Shown one piece after another: positions 9,423 through 17,379 of a DNA stretch of 64,000 bases (the stretch's first letter is position 1; each line of letters opens with the position of its first letter). Source of the DNA: Morganella morganii (GTDB lineage Bacteria > Pseudomonadota > Gammaproteobacteria > Enterobacterales > Enterobacteriaceae); NCBI RefSeq assembly GCF_019402645.1, contig NZ_VKKS01000002.1, forward strand, positions 179,848 to 243,847, written 5' to 3'. The notes beneath the pieces were generated by a model. It ran no database searches, was not told where the DNA came from, and saw only the letters and a program-made list of their open reading frames with translations. The position numbers and the translations under genes were made by a program.

Positions 9423-9434
9423 GGATAACTAATC

Positions 9435-9911
9435 ATGAAAAAGATGACAGAAATAGCCATAATCCTGGTTCTGGTGGTGTTCTTTACCGCGCTCGGCGAT
9501 GCGGTCGGCGGGTCAATGTACGGCCGTGGTGAGTTCGGACAGGTGTTCAGTGATACTCTGCTGGCCATGGCGCTGCTGGGCGGAATGTCTTTCGCGGCGT
9601 ATCTGATTGCGATGATCCCGCCGTTAGGCAAACTACCGGTAATCTTCTGGGTTTCCCTGATTGCCGCCGGTCTGTGTTCACCGCTGTTCCCGTATGACAA
9701 AGAAATGATTGCCATGACCGGTAAAGTCTCCATTGCGGTTATCAGTACTACAGTACTGGCCTTCGCAGGTCTTTCACTGGGTAAAGATATCGACAAGTTC
9801 AAAGCGATTTCATGGCGCATTATCCCGGTTTCACTGGCGGTATTCTCCGGGACATTCTTATTTGCCGCACTTATCGGCCAACTGACGCTCTCATGGAGTG
9901 GCGTTATCTGA
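9435..9911 (+). CDS. small membrane protein, partner of the DUF3100 protein
   Basis: 158 aa with four to five hydrophobic segments, starting with a positive KKMTE terminus. I do not recognise a named family. AAGGATAACTAATC precedes the ATG. It is flanked by the DUF3100 gene (12 bases upstream) and the M20 hydrolase (start ~20 bases downstream), so the three are surely one operon. The size and pairing suggest it completes the permease. Confidence 0.7.
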   Translation: MKKMTEIAIILVLVVFFTALGDAVGGSMYGRGEFGQVFSDTLLAMALLGGMSFAAYLIAMIPPLGKLPVIFWVSLIAAGLCSPLFPYDKEMIAMTGKVSIAVISTTVLAFAGLSLGKDIDKFKAISWRIIPVSLAVFSGTFLFAALIGQLTLSWSGVI

Positions 9912-9930
9912 TCAGAGGGGAATATTCAGC

Positions 9931-11256
9931 ATGACAATGACCAAAGACCAACTGAAAGCCAAAGTCTGCGAAGCGATTGCCGCCCGCAAGGGTGACATTA
10001 AAAAACTGGCGGAGAATATCTGGGCAGAGCCTGAGCTGGGTTTCAAAGAGACAAAAACAGCGAAGAAAGTCGAAGCAGCATTTGATTCACTGGGTGTCAG
10101 CTATCGTAATCAGCTGGCGCTCACCGGGGTCAAAGCCCGTCTGAAAGGCGGAAAAGGCAGTAAACGCAGTGTTGCGGTGATCGGTGAACTGGACGCCATT
10201 ATCTGTGCTGAACACCCTGATGCGGATGACCAGACCGGCGCAGCACACTGCTGCGGTCACAATGCGCAGATCGCCAATATGATGGCGGTCACTATGGGGC
10301 TGATTGATTCCGGGGCGATGGAATATCTGGCGGGGGATGTGGTGCCTTTCGCCGTTCCGGCCGAGGAATATGTGGAACTCGCTTATCGTAACAAGCTGAT
10401 AGAGCAGGGAAAAATCAGTTATATCGGCGGTAAGCCGGAGCTGATTTCTCTCGGTGAGTTTGATGATGTGGATATGGCGGTGCAAATCCACCTGACCAGC
10501 GTCAAACCTGAGCGTGACAACGGGTTTATTGAAATCTCCACCACCACCAACGGCTTTATCGGCAAGCTGATTAATTACAAAGGCAAACCGGCACATGCGG
10601 CGGCGGCACCGCATATGGGGATTAACGCCCTGAATGCGGCAATGATGGGTATCATGGGTGTGAATGCTATTCGTGAAACCTTTCAGGAGAAAGATTATAT
10701 CCGTTTCCACCCGATCATCACCCGGGGCGGTGATCTGGTGAACGTGACTCCGGGTGATGTGCGCATGGAAAGTTATGTCCGTGCCTCAAATGTTCCGGCG
10801 ATGATTGATGCCAACGAGCGCATTACCCGTGCGCTGGTGGCGGGCGCAATGTCTGTCGGTGCCGAAGTGGAAGTGAAAGATTTACCGGGCTATCTGCCGC
10901 TGTACAACAACGCGGTACTGAATGATCTGTTACAGCAGAATGCGGAAGGTCTGATTGGTGATGAAAATGTCTGGGTTGCCGGGCATATGACCGGCAGTAC
11001 CGACACCGGGGATTTGTCCCACATCATGCCGGTCAGCCATCCGTGGATTGGTTCAGTGCGCGGCGGGCTGCACGGCAAAGATTATGTCGTTTTTGATGAC
11101 GATATGGCCTATATCCGTCCGGCTCAGATGATGGCAATGACAATTATTGATTTGCTGTTTGATGATGCGGCGGGTGCAGAAGCCCTGATGGCGGAGTATA
11201 AACCGCTGATGAGTAAAGAAGAGTACCTCTCGTTTATCAGTTCCTTTAAGAACTGA
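9931..11256 (+). CDS. M20-family amidohydrolase/peptidase (AbgB/IAA-amino-acid-hydrolase type)
   Basis: 441 aa from the ATG at 9931, which follows GAGGGGAATATTC; a longer frame reaching back to 9898 overlaps the preceding gene and has no such site. Metal-binding motifs are visible: GELDAI (the Asp ligand loop), HCCGH with H106 and H110, the PAEEY pair with the catalytic Glu, and a C-terminal AGHMTGSTDTGD segment. These are features of cytosolic M20D enzymes that hydrolyse N-acyl or aminoacyl amides, such as AbgB. It probably cleaves what the two membrane proteins import. A strong terminator follows at 11268. Confidence 0.87.
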   Translation: MTMTKDQLKAKVCEAIAARKGDIKKLAENIWAEPELGFKETKTAKKVEAAFDSLGVSYRNQLALTGVKARLKGGKGSKRSVAVIGELDAIICAEHPDADDQTGAAHCCGHNAQIANMMAVTMGLIDSGAMEYLAGDVVPFAVPAEEYVELAYRNKLIEQGKISYIGGKPELISLGEFDDVDMAVQIHLTSVKPERDNGFIEISTTTNGFIGKLINYKGKPAHAAAAPHMGINALNAAMMGIMGVNAIRETFQEKDYIRFHPIITRGGDLVNVTPGDVRMESYVRASNVPAMIDANERITRALVAGAMSVGAEVEVKDLPGYLPLYNNAVLNDLLQQNAEGLIGDENVWVAGHMTGSTDTGDLSHIMPVSHPWIGSVRGGLHGKDYVVFDDDMAYIRPAQMMAMTIIDLLFDDAAGAEALMAEYKPLMSKEEYLSFISSFKN

Positions 11257-11267
11257 TCATCCCCCCG

Positions 11268-11291
11268 AAGGCCCGGAAACGGGCCTTTTTT
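11268..11291 (+). terminator. rho-independent terminator of the DUF3100-M20 operon
   Basis: GGCCCG and CGGGCC arms around a GAAA-like loop, followed by six T, 12 bases after the hydrolase stop codon. Confidence 0.85.
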
Positions 11292-11388
11292 ATCTTTCCC
11301 GCTTTCAGACTGACGGAAAGGATTTTTCCGGCCGCTGATGATAAAGTAATCATTGTATAAAATGATGCAGAGATTACTCAGGGACAGA

Positions 11389-12255
11389 ATGGCAACACTA
11401 TCATTTCCGTTATTAATCTGTCAGTCACAGCGCCGCCGGGATGATTATCGTCCGGATGATATGCGCAGCGGTGATTTTGACTTACTTCAGCTCCGTGACC
11501 TGTTGCGGCTGCATGATGTGTCTGCACAGGTGGATCCCTGGACCATGCGGAAACCGGAAGCGGGCTGCCATCCTCTGCTGATGGGGCGTGATTATGCGCC
11601 ACAGGTCTTTAATCTCGGGGCAAAAGCCGTCAGCCGGATACTGTTTGATGAGATGCGGCAGTTATCCTCACAATTTACCTGGTCCGGCGGCTATCCGGGG
11701 GTGCTGAAAAAACTGATCACCCATATGCAGAATGCCAATGGCCGGCCGTACCGTGACCGCGCACTGGATTATGCCTTCCGGGATAATCTTCTGGATCAGG
11801 AGGCGCTCAATCCGTTACAGGCGGCGGTGAAAAAAATTATTGCTGCACAGATTGACTGGCAGGCCATGAAGATCGGTCAGGATGCTGACCTGGCAAACAG
11901 CCTCCGGGAAGGGCTGAATACAACGCTGTTTCCGGCATATAACCGCTGGCAGGATCTGAAAAAGGGAACGCCGGTGGTGCTCAATGATACCTGGGCGACG
12001 GAAATAACCCTGGATTCCCTTCATATCAAAAGTAATCACTTCACTGCACAGCTGAGTTATCAGCTTCAGGGGCATTTCGGGCTGAGTACCGCAGATATGA
12101 AACGCTACCGCGACAGCTCCCGTTTTTTCCGTATCTGGTATGTGCTGCAACGCTATAAAAAATTTGCGTTTAAGCCGTTTGTTATCAATATCAAAGCCAC
12201 CACGGAAATTAAAGGAAAAGCGCCGGGCAGCAGGGCAGAAAATAAAGAAGAATAA
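11389..12255 (+). CDS. DUF3289 (YPO3983-like) family protein
   Basis: 288 aa from the ATG at 11389, which follows CAGGGACAGA; in-frame ATGs at 11362/11365 are possible but lack a ribosome binding site. The DDMRSGDFDLLQL segment near the N-terminus and the long helical middle match what I know of DUF3289 proteins, found in enterobacteria with no assigned reaction. No signal peptide or membrane segment is seen, so it is probably cytoplasmic or exported by a non-Sec route. It stands alone between two terminators. The family assignment rests on recall of the motif. Confidence 0.65.
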   Translation: MATLSFPLLICQSQRRRDDYRPDDMRSGDFDLLQLRDLLRLHDVSAQVDPWTMRKPEAGCHPLLMGRDYAPQVFNLGAKAVSRILFDEMRQLSSQFTWSGGYPGVLKKLITHMQNANGRPYRDRALDYAFRDNLLDQEALNPLQAAVKKIIAAQIDWQAMKIGQDADLANSLREGLNTTLFPAYNRWQDLKKGTPVVLNDTWATEITLDSLHIKSNHFTAQLSYQLQGHFGLSTADMKRYRDSSRFFRIWYVLQRYKKFAFKPFVINIKATTEIKGKAPGSRAENKEE

Positions 12256-12280
12256 AAAAGACCCATGGCGGGTCTTTTTT
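12254..12280 (+). terminator. terminator between the DUF3289 gene and the convergent acetyltransferase
   Basis: AAAAAAGACCC and GGGTCTTTTTT are perfect 11-bp arms around a five-base loop. The flanking A and T runs make it usable from both strands. Confidence 0.85.
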
Positions 12281-12298
12281 CACCGGATATCACCACAA

Positions 12299-12775
12299 TT
12301 ATTTCAGCGGCATAATATATTCGATAGCACCGGATTTATTTGCCACCCGGTCATACAGGCGCTGACCACGGCTATTGTCTTTATGAGTGTGCCAGTAGAG
12401 ACGTCCGCACGGACGGGCCAGCGCCTGCTGCTGCACAAATTCAATCAGCTGCTTACCGATATGCTGGCCGCGCACGGACGGATCCACATACAGGTCTTCC
12501 AGGTAACAAAACTCTTTTTCCGCCCAGGCGGAGCGGTGATAGAGATAATGCACGAACCCGGAGACTTTGCCGTCTATCCGCGCCACCGCGCAGAACATCG
12601 GTTCTTTTTCATCAAAAAAACGTGACCAGCTGGTCAGTGTTACGTCTTCCGGAAAACTGACGTTATAAAATTCCTGATAGGCCAGCCAGTGCGGCAACCA
12701 GCCCGCATAATCATTCTGTGTGGCCGGTGCCACTGTCACCGGATCCAAAGCGGATGATGCCATTGTATTATTCAT
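12299..12775 (-). CDS. GNAT-family N-acetyltransferase
   Basis: 158 aa from the ATG at 12773-12775, which follows GAGGGAAACACC; upstream in-frame codons are not supported. The acetyl-CoA pyrophosphate loop is visible as VRGQHIGKQLIEF, preceded by the LEDLYVDP strand typical of motif A. The substrate is unknown. It is divergent from a MocR-type regulator, with 134 bases between the starts, an arrangement in which the regulator often controls its neighbour (inference). Confidence 0.85.
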   Translation of the reverse strand: MNNTMASSALDPVTVAPATQNDYAGWLPHWLAYQEFYNVSFPEDVTLTSWSRFFDEKEPMFCAVARIDGKVSGFVHYLYHRSAWAEKEFCYLEDLYVDPSVRGQHIGKQLIEFVQQQALARPCGRLYWHTHKDNSRGQRLYDRVANKSGAIEYIMPLK

Positions 12776-12909
12776 GGTGTTTCCCTCATTATTCTGCTGT
12801 TGTGAAGAAAACGCGCGTTTTCCGTGATGTGAAGAGTACGTGTTATTTTGGATCTTTATAAGATACACTTTTTGTATTTTTAACGGATCCACTTTTCCGG
12901 CAGGTGTCT
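12776..12909. promoter_or_regulatory. divergent promoter region, acetyltransferase / MocR regulator
   Basis: 134 bases between the two start codons. It contains GGATCT and GGATCC about 45 bases apart and a short inverted element ATAC...GTAT between them (12862-12876). Paired repeats like these fit MocR operators, but no site is proven. Confidence 0.4.
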
Positions 12910-14391
12910 ATGCGAAAACCCGGCGCGGCAGCCTTTCCCGAATTACTGACCGGTAACGGGATCATCAAAGATCAGGTGTATCACGCACTGCGTGAGGCGA
13001 TCCTCAGCGGGCGTCTGCATGCGGGCAGTAAAGTACCGTCCGGGCGGGCGCTGGCAGAAATGATGGGGATCTCCCGTAATTCGGTGATTGCCGGATTTGA
13101 GCGGTTGCAGGATGAGGGTTACCTCATTACCCGGCGGGGTGCCGGCACATTTGTGGCGGATAATCTGCCGGATCACGCCATCAGCGGCCCGGTGTCATTC
13201 CCGGCGGATGCGGCCGGGGAGCAGGTAACTGCGAATATCAGCCCGCTGACAGAAGAACTTCAGTCACAGCGTATTGCCTCCGGCGCGCCGTCTGATGCGC
13301 TGTTTATGGTCGGCACCGGATGTGTGGATCTGTTTCCGCATGATGTCTGGGGGCGGCTGCTCGGCCGCGTCTGGCGTCAGTCCCGTTATGCGCTGCATGC
13401 GCATAGTGAGCCGCATGGCTATCCGCCGCTGCGCCGGGCAATTTGTCATTATGTCCGTGCCACCCGGGGATTGCAGTGCGATGAGGATCAGATCCTGATT
13501 GTGAACGGCACTCAGCAGGCGATTAATCTGACGGTACAGACACTGTTACAGCCCGGGGATGAAGTCTGGCTCGATGACCCGGGGTATGACGGTGCGCGCG
13601 GGGCGTTTTTATCACAGCGGCTGACGGTGCGCCCGGTGCGGGCGGATGAAGAGGGCATGGATGTGTATGACGGCCTGCACCGCTGGCCGGATGCAAAACT
13701 GGTTTTCACCGCTCCGTCACATCAGTTTCCGGCGGGCGGCACACTCAGCCCGGCCCGTCGCTCGGCGCTGCTGTCGTGGGCGGCAAAGCATCATGTCTGG
13801 ATCCTGGAGGATGATTATAACGGCGAGTTCCGTTATGCCGATCGTCCGCTCCGGGCATTGCAGGGGCTGGACAGGCATCAGCGGGTCATTTATGCGGGCA
13901 CCTTTTCCAAAATGCTCTATCCCGCTTTCCGGCTGGGATTCCTGGTGGTGCCGAAAGCCCTGATCCCGGCGTTTGAGGTGACAAAATATTATGCGGATAC
14001 CGGCTGCGGCTATCTGGAGCAGGCGACACTGGCCCGGTTTATCAATGAAGGGCATTATGCCCGGCATGTCCGCCGGGTGCGCAAAGCCTGTTATGAACGG
14101 CGGCAGGCGGTGACGGATGCTATCAATCACTATCTTCCGGCACTGCTGGATATTGTGCCGAGTGATTCGGGTATCCACCTGTTATGCCGGATGAAAAATG
14201 GTGTTCCGGCACAGACCGTGATCCGGGCCGGACGGCAGTGCGGTATGGGCATGCAGCCACTGGCCCGCTACTGCCGGCCGGATGCACAGCAGGAGGGGGT
14301 TCTGTTCGGGTTCGCCGCTTATCCGGCAGAGAAGCTCACTGACGGTATCCGCCGTCTGGCAGAAATGCTGCGGGCACAGTGTCTGCTCTGA
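12910..14391 (+). CDS. MocR-family regulator (GntR HTH fused to an aminotransferase-like domain)
   Basis: 493 aa from the ATG at 12910 (a GTG at 12904 is also in frame). Residues ~15-80 form a GntR winged HTH (SGRALAEMMGISRNSV). The rest is a fold-type I aminotransferase domain with the NGTQQA and DDPGY segments and the PLP-binding Lys in GTFSKMLYP (about K334). Such proteins use PLP as an effector, as PdxR, GabR and TauR do. No pdxST or gab genes are adjacent, so the likely target is the divergent acetyltransferase gene or itself. Confidence 0.87.
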   Translation: MRKPGAAAFPELLTGNGIIKDQVYHALREAILSGRLHAGSKVPSGRALAEMMGISRNSVIAGFERLQDEGYLITRRGAGTFVADNLPDHAISGPVSFPADAAGEQVTANISPLTEELQSQRIASGAPSDALFMVGTGCVDLFPHDVWGRLLGRVWRQSRYALHAHSEPHGYPPLRRAICHYVRATRGLQCDEDQILIVNGTQQAINLTVQTLLQPGDEVWLDDPGYDGARGAFLSQRLTVRPVRADEEGMDVYDGLHRWPDAKLVFTAPSHQFPAGGTLSPARRSALLSWAAKHHVWILEDDYNGEFRYADRPLRALQGLDRHQRVIYAGTFSKMLYPAFRLGFLVVPKALIPAFEVTKYYADTGCGYLEQATLARFINEGHYARHVRRVRKACYERRQAVTDAINHYLPALLDIVPSDSGIHLLCRMKNGVPAQTVIRAGRQCGMGMQPLARYCRPDAQQEGVLFGFAAYPAEKLTDGIRRLAEMLRAQCLL

Positions 14392-14424
14392 CCTCCACCG
14401 CAAATCTGAGCCGGTTCACGGCGC

Positions 14425-14585
14425 TGCAGCGTGGTTACCACTTTTTTTGCATGGCTTCCTGAATAATCCCGGCTTTAAGACGAGCCATCATGGATATATC
14501 CATCCCGCCGAACTGCGAACGCCATTTATAAAAACCCGCGCTGCTCATGCCATGCTCACGGCTAATCCCGGCGGTGTTTGTCCCT
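14425..14585 (-). pseudogene. IS3-family transposase OrfA remnant
   Basis: Minus-strand translation gives AGISREHGMSSAGFYKW followed by RSQFGGMD. This is the HTH and linker segment typical of IS3-family OrfA (RKHGMSxATFYKWRxKYGGMD). It then jumps to an AMQKKW-like tail and a stop, so the leucine-zipper part is mostly missing and the 5' end is absent. It is a dead fragment. Confidence 0.65.
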
Positions 14586-14757
14586 GATTTTGCCGGAGAG
14601 ATACATCAGATACAAACCAACTATAACAGAGACAATCCCCCACTCCCATCCAATATATTTATTTTGCCATTCAGCTGCGAATGAAATATAAGAACTTACC
14701 CCTATCAGAAAAATCCGGGGCAGTAATAATAAGCCTGTAATTTCTGAAAGAATTTAT
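14562..14757 (-). pseudogene. possible truncated membrane-protein fragment
   Basis: The minus strand reads open for ~64 codons with no start codon at its head. It gives two hydrophobic segments separated by a Trp-rich loop (AEWQNKYIGWEWG) and a basic tail ending in KHRRD. The composition looks like a real membrane protein end. Its last codons coincide with the beginning of the IS3 remnant, so it may have been cut by that element. No family was recognised. Confidence 0.3.
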
Positions 14758-15186
14758 TAATAATCAGATTAATTTTATTAATTCTTTTATGATTTCATCC
14801 CGGAATTTTTTGTTTTTTATAATCATTTCGATGGCTTATAAGAATGGATTCATGTAATCCCGAACAAGGAAATATAACAAATATAAATCACCGGGATTCT
14901 TTAATGCAGAGTAAAGAATAATTCAGTTCAGCCCATATCCTTCTGATTAATGACATATAATATATCTGATGCTATTTCGTTTGGTATTCTCATTGAGCAT
15001 TACCTCCGACATTTTGAGTTATTTTTATTTCAGTTTATGAAGATAAATATAAGTTATTTTCTTCAGATTTGAAGATTTTTTATAATAAAATATATAATTA
15101 TTTATTCAGGATGAATCCGAAAGTAAATCAATATGTTGATGTGTTGATATAAATAATAATCCGACCTGAGCGATATATTTTCTGTA
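14600..15186. other. AT-rich scar between IS fragments
   Basis: Apart from the membrane-protein-like fragment, nothing coding is visible here. The region is bounded by pieces of two IS3-family genes and looks like the product of repeated insertion and deletion. Confidence 0.45.
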
Positions 15187-15200
15187 CTCAGGTATCGTGT

Positions 15201-15336
15201 GTTTGCAGATTATCTTATCGGTGTTGAGATATTCCGGTTCTGTCGCATTATATAGTGGCTGCCCTGATCGCTGCGGTACATTACTCCGGAGGGGGCCGCG
15301 CGTTTCTCACGCCATTTCCGGCGCTTTGATGGTTAG
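15201..15336 (-). pseudogene. IS3-family transposase OrfB remnant (DDE domain fragment)
   Basis: Minus-strand translation contains GVMYRSDQGSHY, the second-Asp motif of IS3-family integrase domains (HSDQGSQY), preceded by a basic KRRKWREKR stretch. Stop codons follow within 12 residues and the frame is closed upstream. It is an isolated internal fragment. Confidence 0.65.
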
Positions 15337-15421
15337 TCTGCTGTCCGGAGAAAATGATATTGCCCATTTGTGGCTTTCATACATAAGATTCAGCGAAACC
15401 TCATGAGACAACCAATTTTAT

Positions 15422-16204
15422 TCAGAACAGCTTCAGCATCATCATCACGGCACTGCACAGGATGAGAATCAGTGTGGCGTATTGAAAAGCGCGATCCGGC
15501 ATTCGAGTGAGCAGGAGTTTGGTCAGCGGCATGCTGAGCAGTGATCCGGCAAACAGCCATAACGCAAGGCGGACATCGGTATGCCCGTCCTGCATATACG
15601 CAATGGCGGAAGAGCCGGAGAGCAGGGTGGTGACAAAAATAGAAGTGCCGATCGCCTGACGGATATCCATTCTCGCATAACGCAACAGCATCGGCAGAAC
15701 CACAATGCCGCCGCCGACACCGGTTGCACCCAGCACCACACCGGCGGTGATCCCCGGCAACAGCAGTGCCCGCACTGACAATGGCGTCTCAGCAGTATCC
15801 GCCGGTAACGCCGGCGGGAAAAACATCCGCTGAATAAACAACCACAATGAAAACAGAATTGCGGCCACCACCAGCAGATTAATGCTCTTTTCCGTGATGC
15901 CCTGCCAGGCCGGTACAGAGGCAAGCCATGTCACCAGCAGGCTGGCACCGAAGGTGGCGGGAAGCATAATCCCCAGCACAATCATGGCGCGTCTGAGCGG
16001 AATATTGCCGAGTTTATAATGCAGCCAGGAAGAGGTTATTTTCATCAGCCCGGAGAGAAGATTGGCGGTGGCGACAGCCATCAGGGCATTCATGCCGTAG
16101 AGATACGTGAGGATTGGCAGCACTATCACCCCGCCGCCGACACCGGTGGTGCTGATAATCAGCCCGGTTAAGGCACCCGTGATCAGTGTGGTGATTATGG
16201 CCAT
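15422..16204 (-). CDS. TSUP-family (TauE/SafE) membrane transporter
   Basis: 260 aa from the ATG at 16202-16204, preceded by AGGGAAAAGAATA; the longer frame has no binding site. The TauE/SafE duplication is visible as two copies of a TGVGGGxxxLP segment (one near residue 20, one near residue 168), each starting a half of about four membrane segments. Family members export sulfite, sulfoacetate or related anions; the substrate here is unknown. It is divergent from a lipoprotein gene. Confidence 0.87.
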   Translation of the reverse strand: MAIITTLITGALTGLIISTTGVGGGVIVLPILTYLYGMNALMAVATANLLSGLMKITSSWLHYKLGNIPLRRAMIVLGIMLPATFGASLLVTWLASVPAWQGITEKSINLLVVAAILFSLWLFIQRMFFPPALPADTAETPLSVRALLLPGITAGVVLGATGVGGGIVVLPMLLRYARMDIRQAIGTSIFVTTLLSGSSAIAYMQDGHTDVRLALWLFAGSLLSMPLTKLLLTRMPDRAFQYATLILILCSAVMMMLKLF

Positions 16205-16354
16205 TATTCTTTTCCCTGAACCGGAACAAACAGGGGAGTTATCATACCCCATGGCGGACAGACAGGTACACTTAAGGATAATTCCGGTCAGGATTTTTCA
16301 TTTTTTGCGCTATGATCGCCAGCGGATTTCCGGTGATTAACTAAAGGATGAGTC

Positions 16355-17341
16355 ATGAAAAGGGGTGTTTTTTTATCTGTGGTGTTTGTATTGCTGGCCG
16401 GATGTAAGGAAGCCCCGCCGCCGGACGGCTATTATGTGATTGATGATATCACTGTCACTTATGATAACCCGGAGGATAACGCGCCGGAGAACAGTGATCC
16501 GGAAAAAAGTGTGAAGGCCGCTATCCGTGACACCATGGTCAGCCTGAAAGACACCACATTCTTCTGGTTTGAGCCGGACAGGGTCACTGTGGATAACAGC
16601 GGCAACCGCTTTGACAGTGAGATCCGCGGTAATACTTTTGAGCTGAATAACATACAAACCACCTGGACATCACCGGACAGCGGACAAACCGTGTATCTGA
16701 CCACAGAAAAAGAGGGGGCGTGCGGATTTTTTAACTGCACACTGAAAATGACCCTTTCCCGTGCCGACCATACCTCAGAAAAACTGGCGGGTATGAAATC
16801 GGTGTCTGACGCCAGAGCGTCTTCTTATGAGGCGTATCTGGAGACACAGCGTCAGTATTACAAACAAAACAGTTTTCCGGCGGTACCCGGTGATTCCGTC
16901 AGAATGACAGAAAATATCTCCGTGACCCTGCCGGAAACGATGGCCATCAACCTGAAGAAGGTGGAGGGTGGTGATTATGTCCGGGATATCGGTGGTATTC
17001 ATATTGAAAGTGATGATGAGAATACCGAAATTTACCGCTTCCGCGACCCGCTCAGTGATGCGGAAGGTATTATTCATCTGGTGAAAGTCCCGAAATACCG
17101 CTGGCGTTTTGATGAATGGCTGAATCAGCAGAAAGGCATTGTCTATCAGGAAGAGAACGGTGCTATATACTACAACCGCCGGGGTAAACCGGAATGCACC
17201 TATTTCCGCTATGATCAGAAAGAGCGGCGCTATGTGATTATTGTTGCGGAAACTTCGGATCAGACGGTGATGCAGCAGATGTACAGTATTGCGCGATCGG
17301 TCGGGAAAAACCTGCCATCAGAGACGAAAAGCAGCAAATAA
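16355..17341 (+). CDS. lipoprotein of unknown function
   Basis: 328 aa. The signal peptide ends in the lipobox LLAGC, with C17 as the lipidated residue; the +2 residue is Lys, so the outer membrane is the expected site. The mature part is soluble and strongly acidic near its start, with one close pair of Cys (CGFFNC) that may form a disulfide. No family was recognised. AAAGGATGAGTC precedes the ATG. It is transcribed alone and ends at a terminator shared with the convergent aldehyde dehydrogenase. Confidence 0.8.
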   Translation: MKRGVFLSVVFVLLAGCKEAPPPDGYYVIDDITVTYDNPEDNAPENSDPEKSVKAAIRDTMVSLKDTTFFWFEPDRVTVDNSGNRFDSEIRGNTFELNNIQTTWTSPDSGQTVYLTTEKEGACGFFNCTLKMTLSRADHTSEKLAGMKSVSDARASSYEAYLETQRQYYKQNSFPAVPGDSVRMTENISVTLPETMAINLKKVEGGDYVRDIGGIHIESDDENTEIYRFRDPLSDAEGIIHLVKVPKYRWRFDEWLNQQKGIVYQEENGAIYYNRRGKPECTYFRYDQKERRYVIIVAETSDQTVMQQMYSIARSVGKNLPSETKSSK

Positions 17342-17347
17342 GTAAAA

Positions 17348-17372
17348 AAATGCCCGGCTGTGCCGGGCATTT
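17348..17372. terminator. bidirectional terminator
   Basis: AAATGCCCGGC and GCCGGGCATTT with a TGT loop lie between convergent stop codons. On the plus strand the 3' T-run is only three bases, and the A-run before it serves the minus strand. Confidence 0.8.
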
Positions 17373-17379
17373 GCACTGA

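Noticed and set aside
10087..10710. 207-codon minus-strand frame opposite the M20 hydrolase
   Set aside because: Lies wholly antisense to a well-supported gene and is rich in His/Ile in the way reverse-frame translations are.
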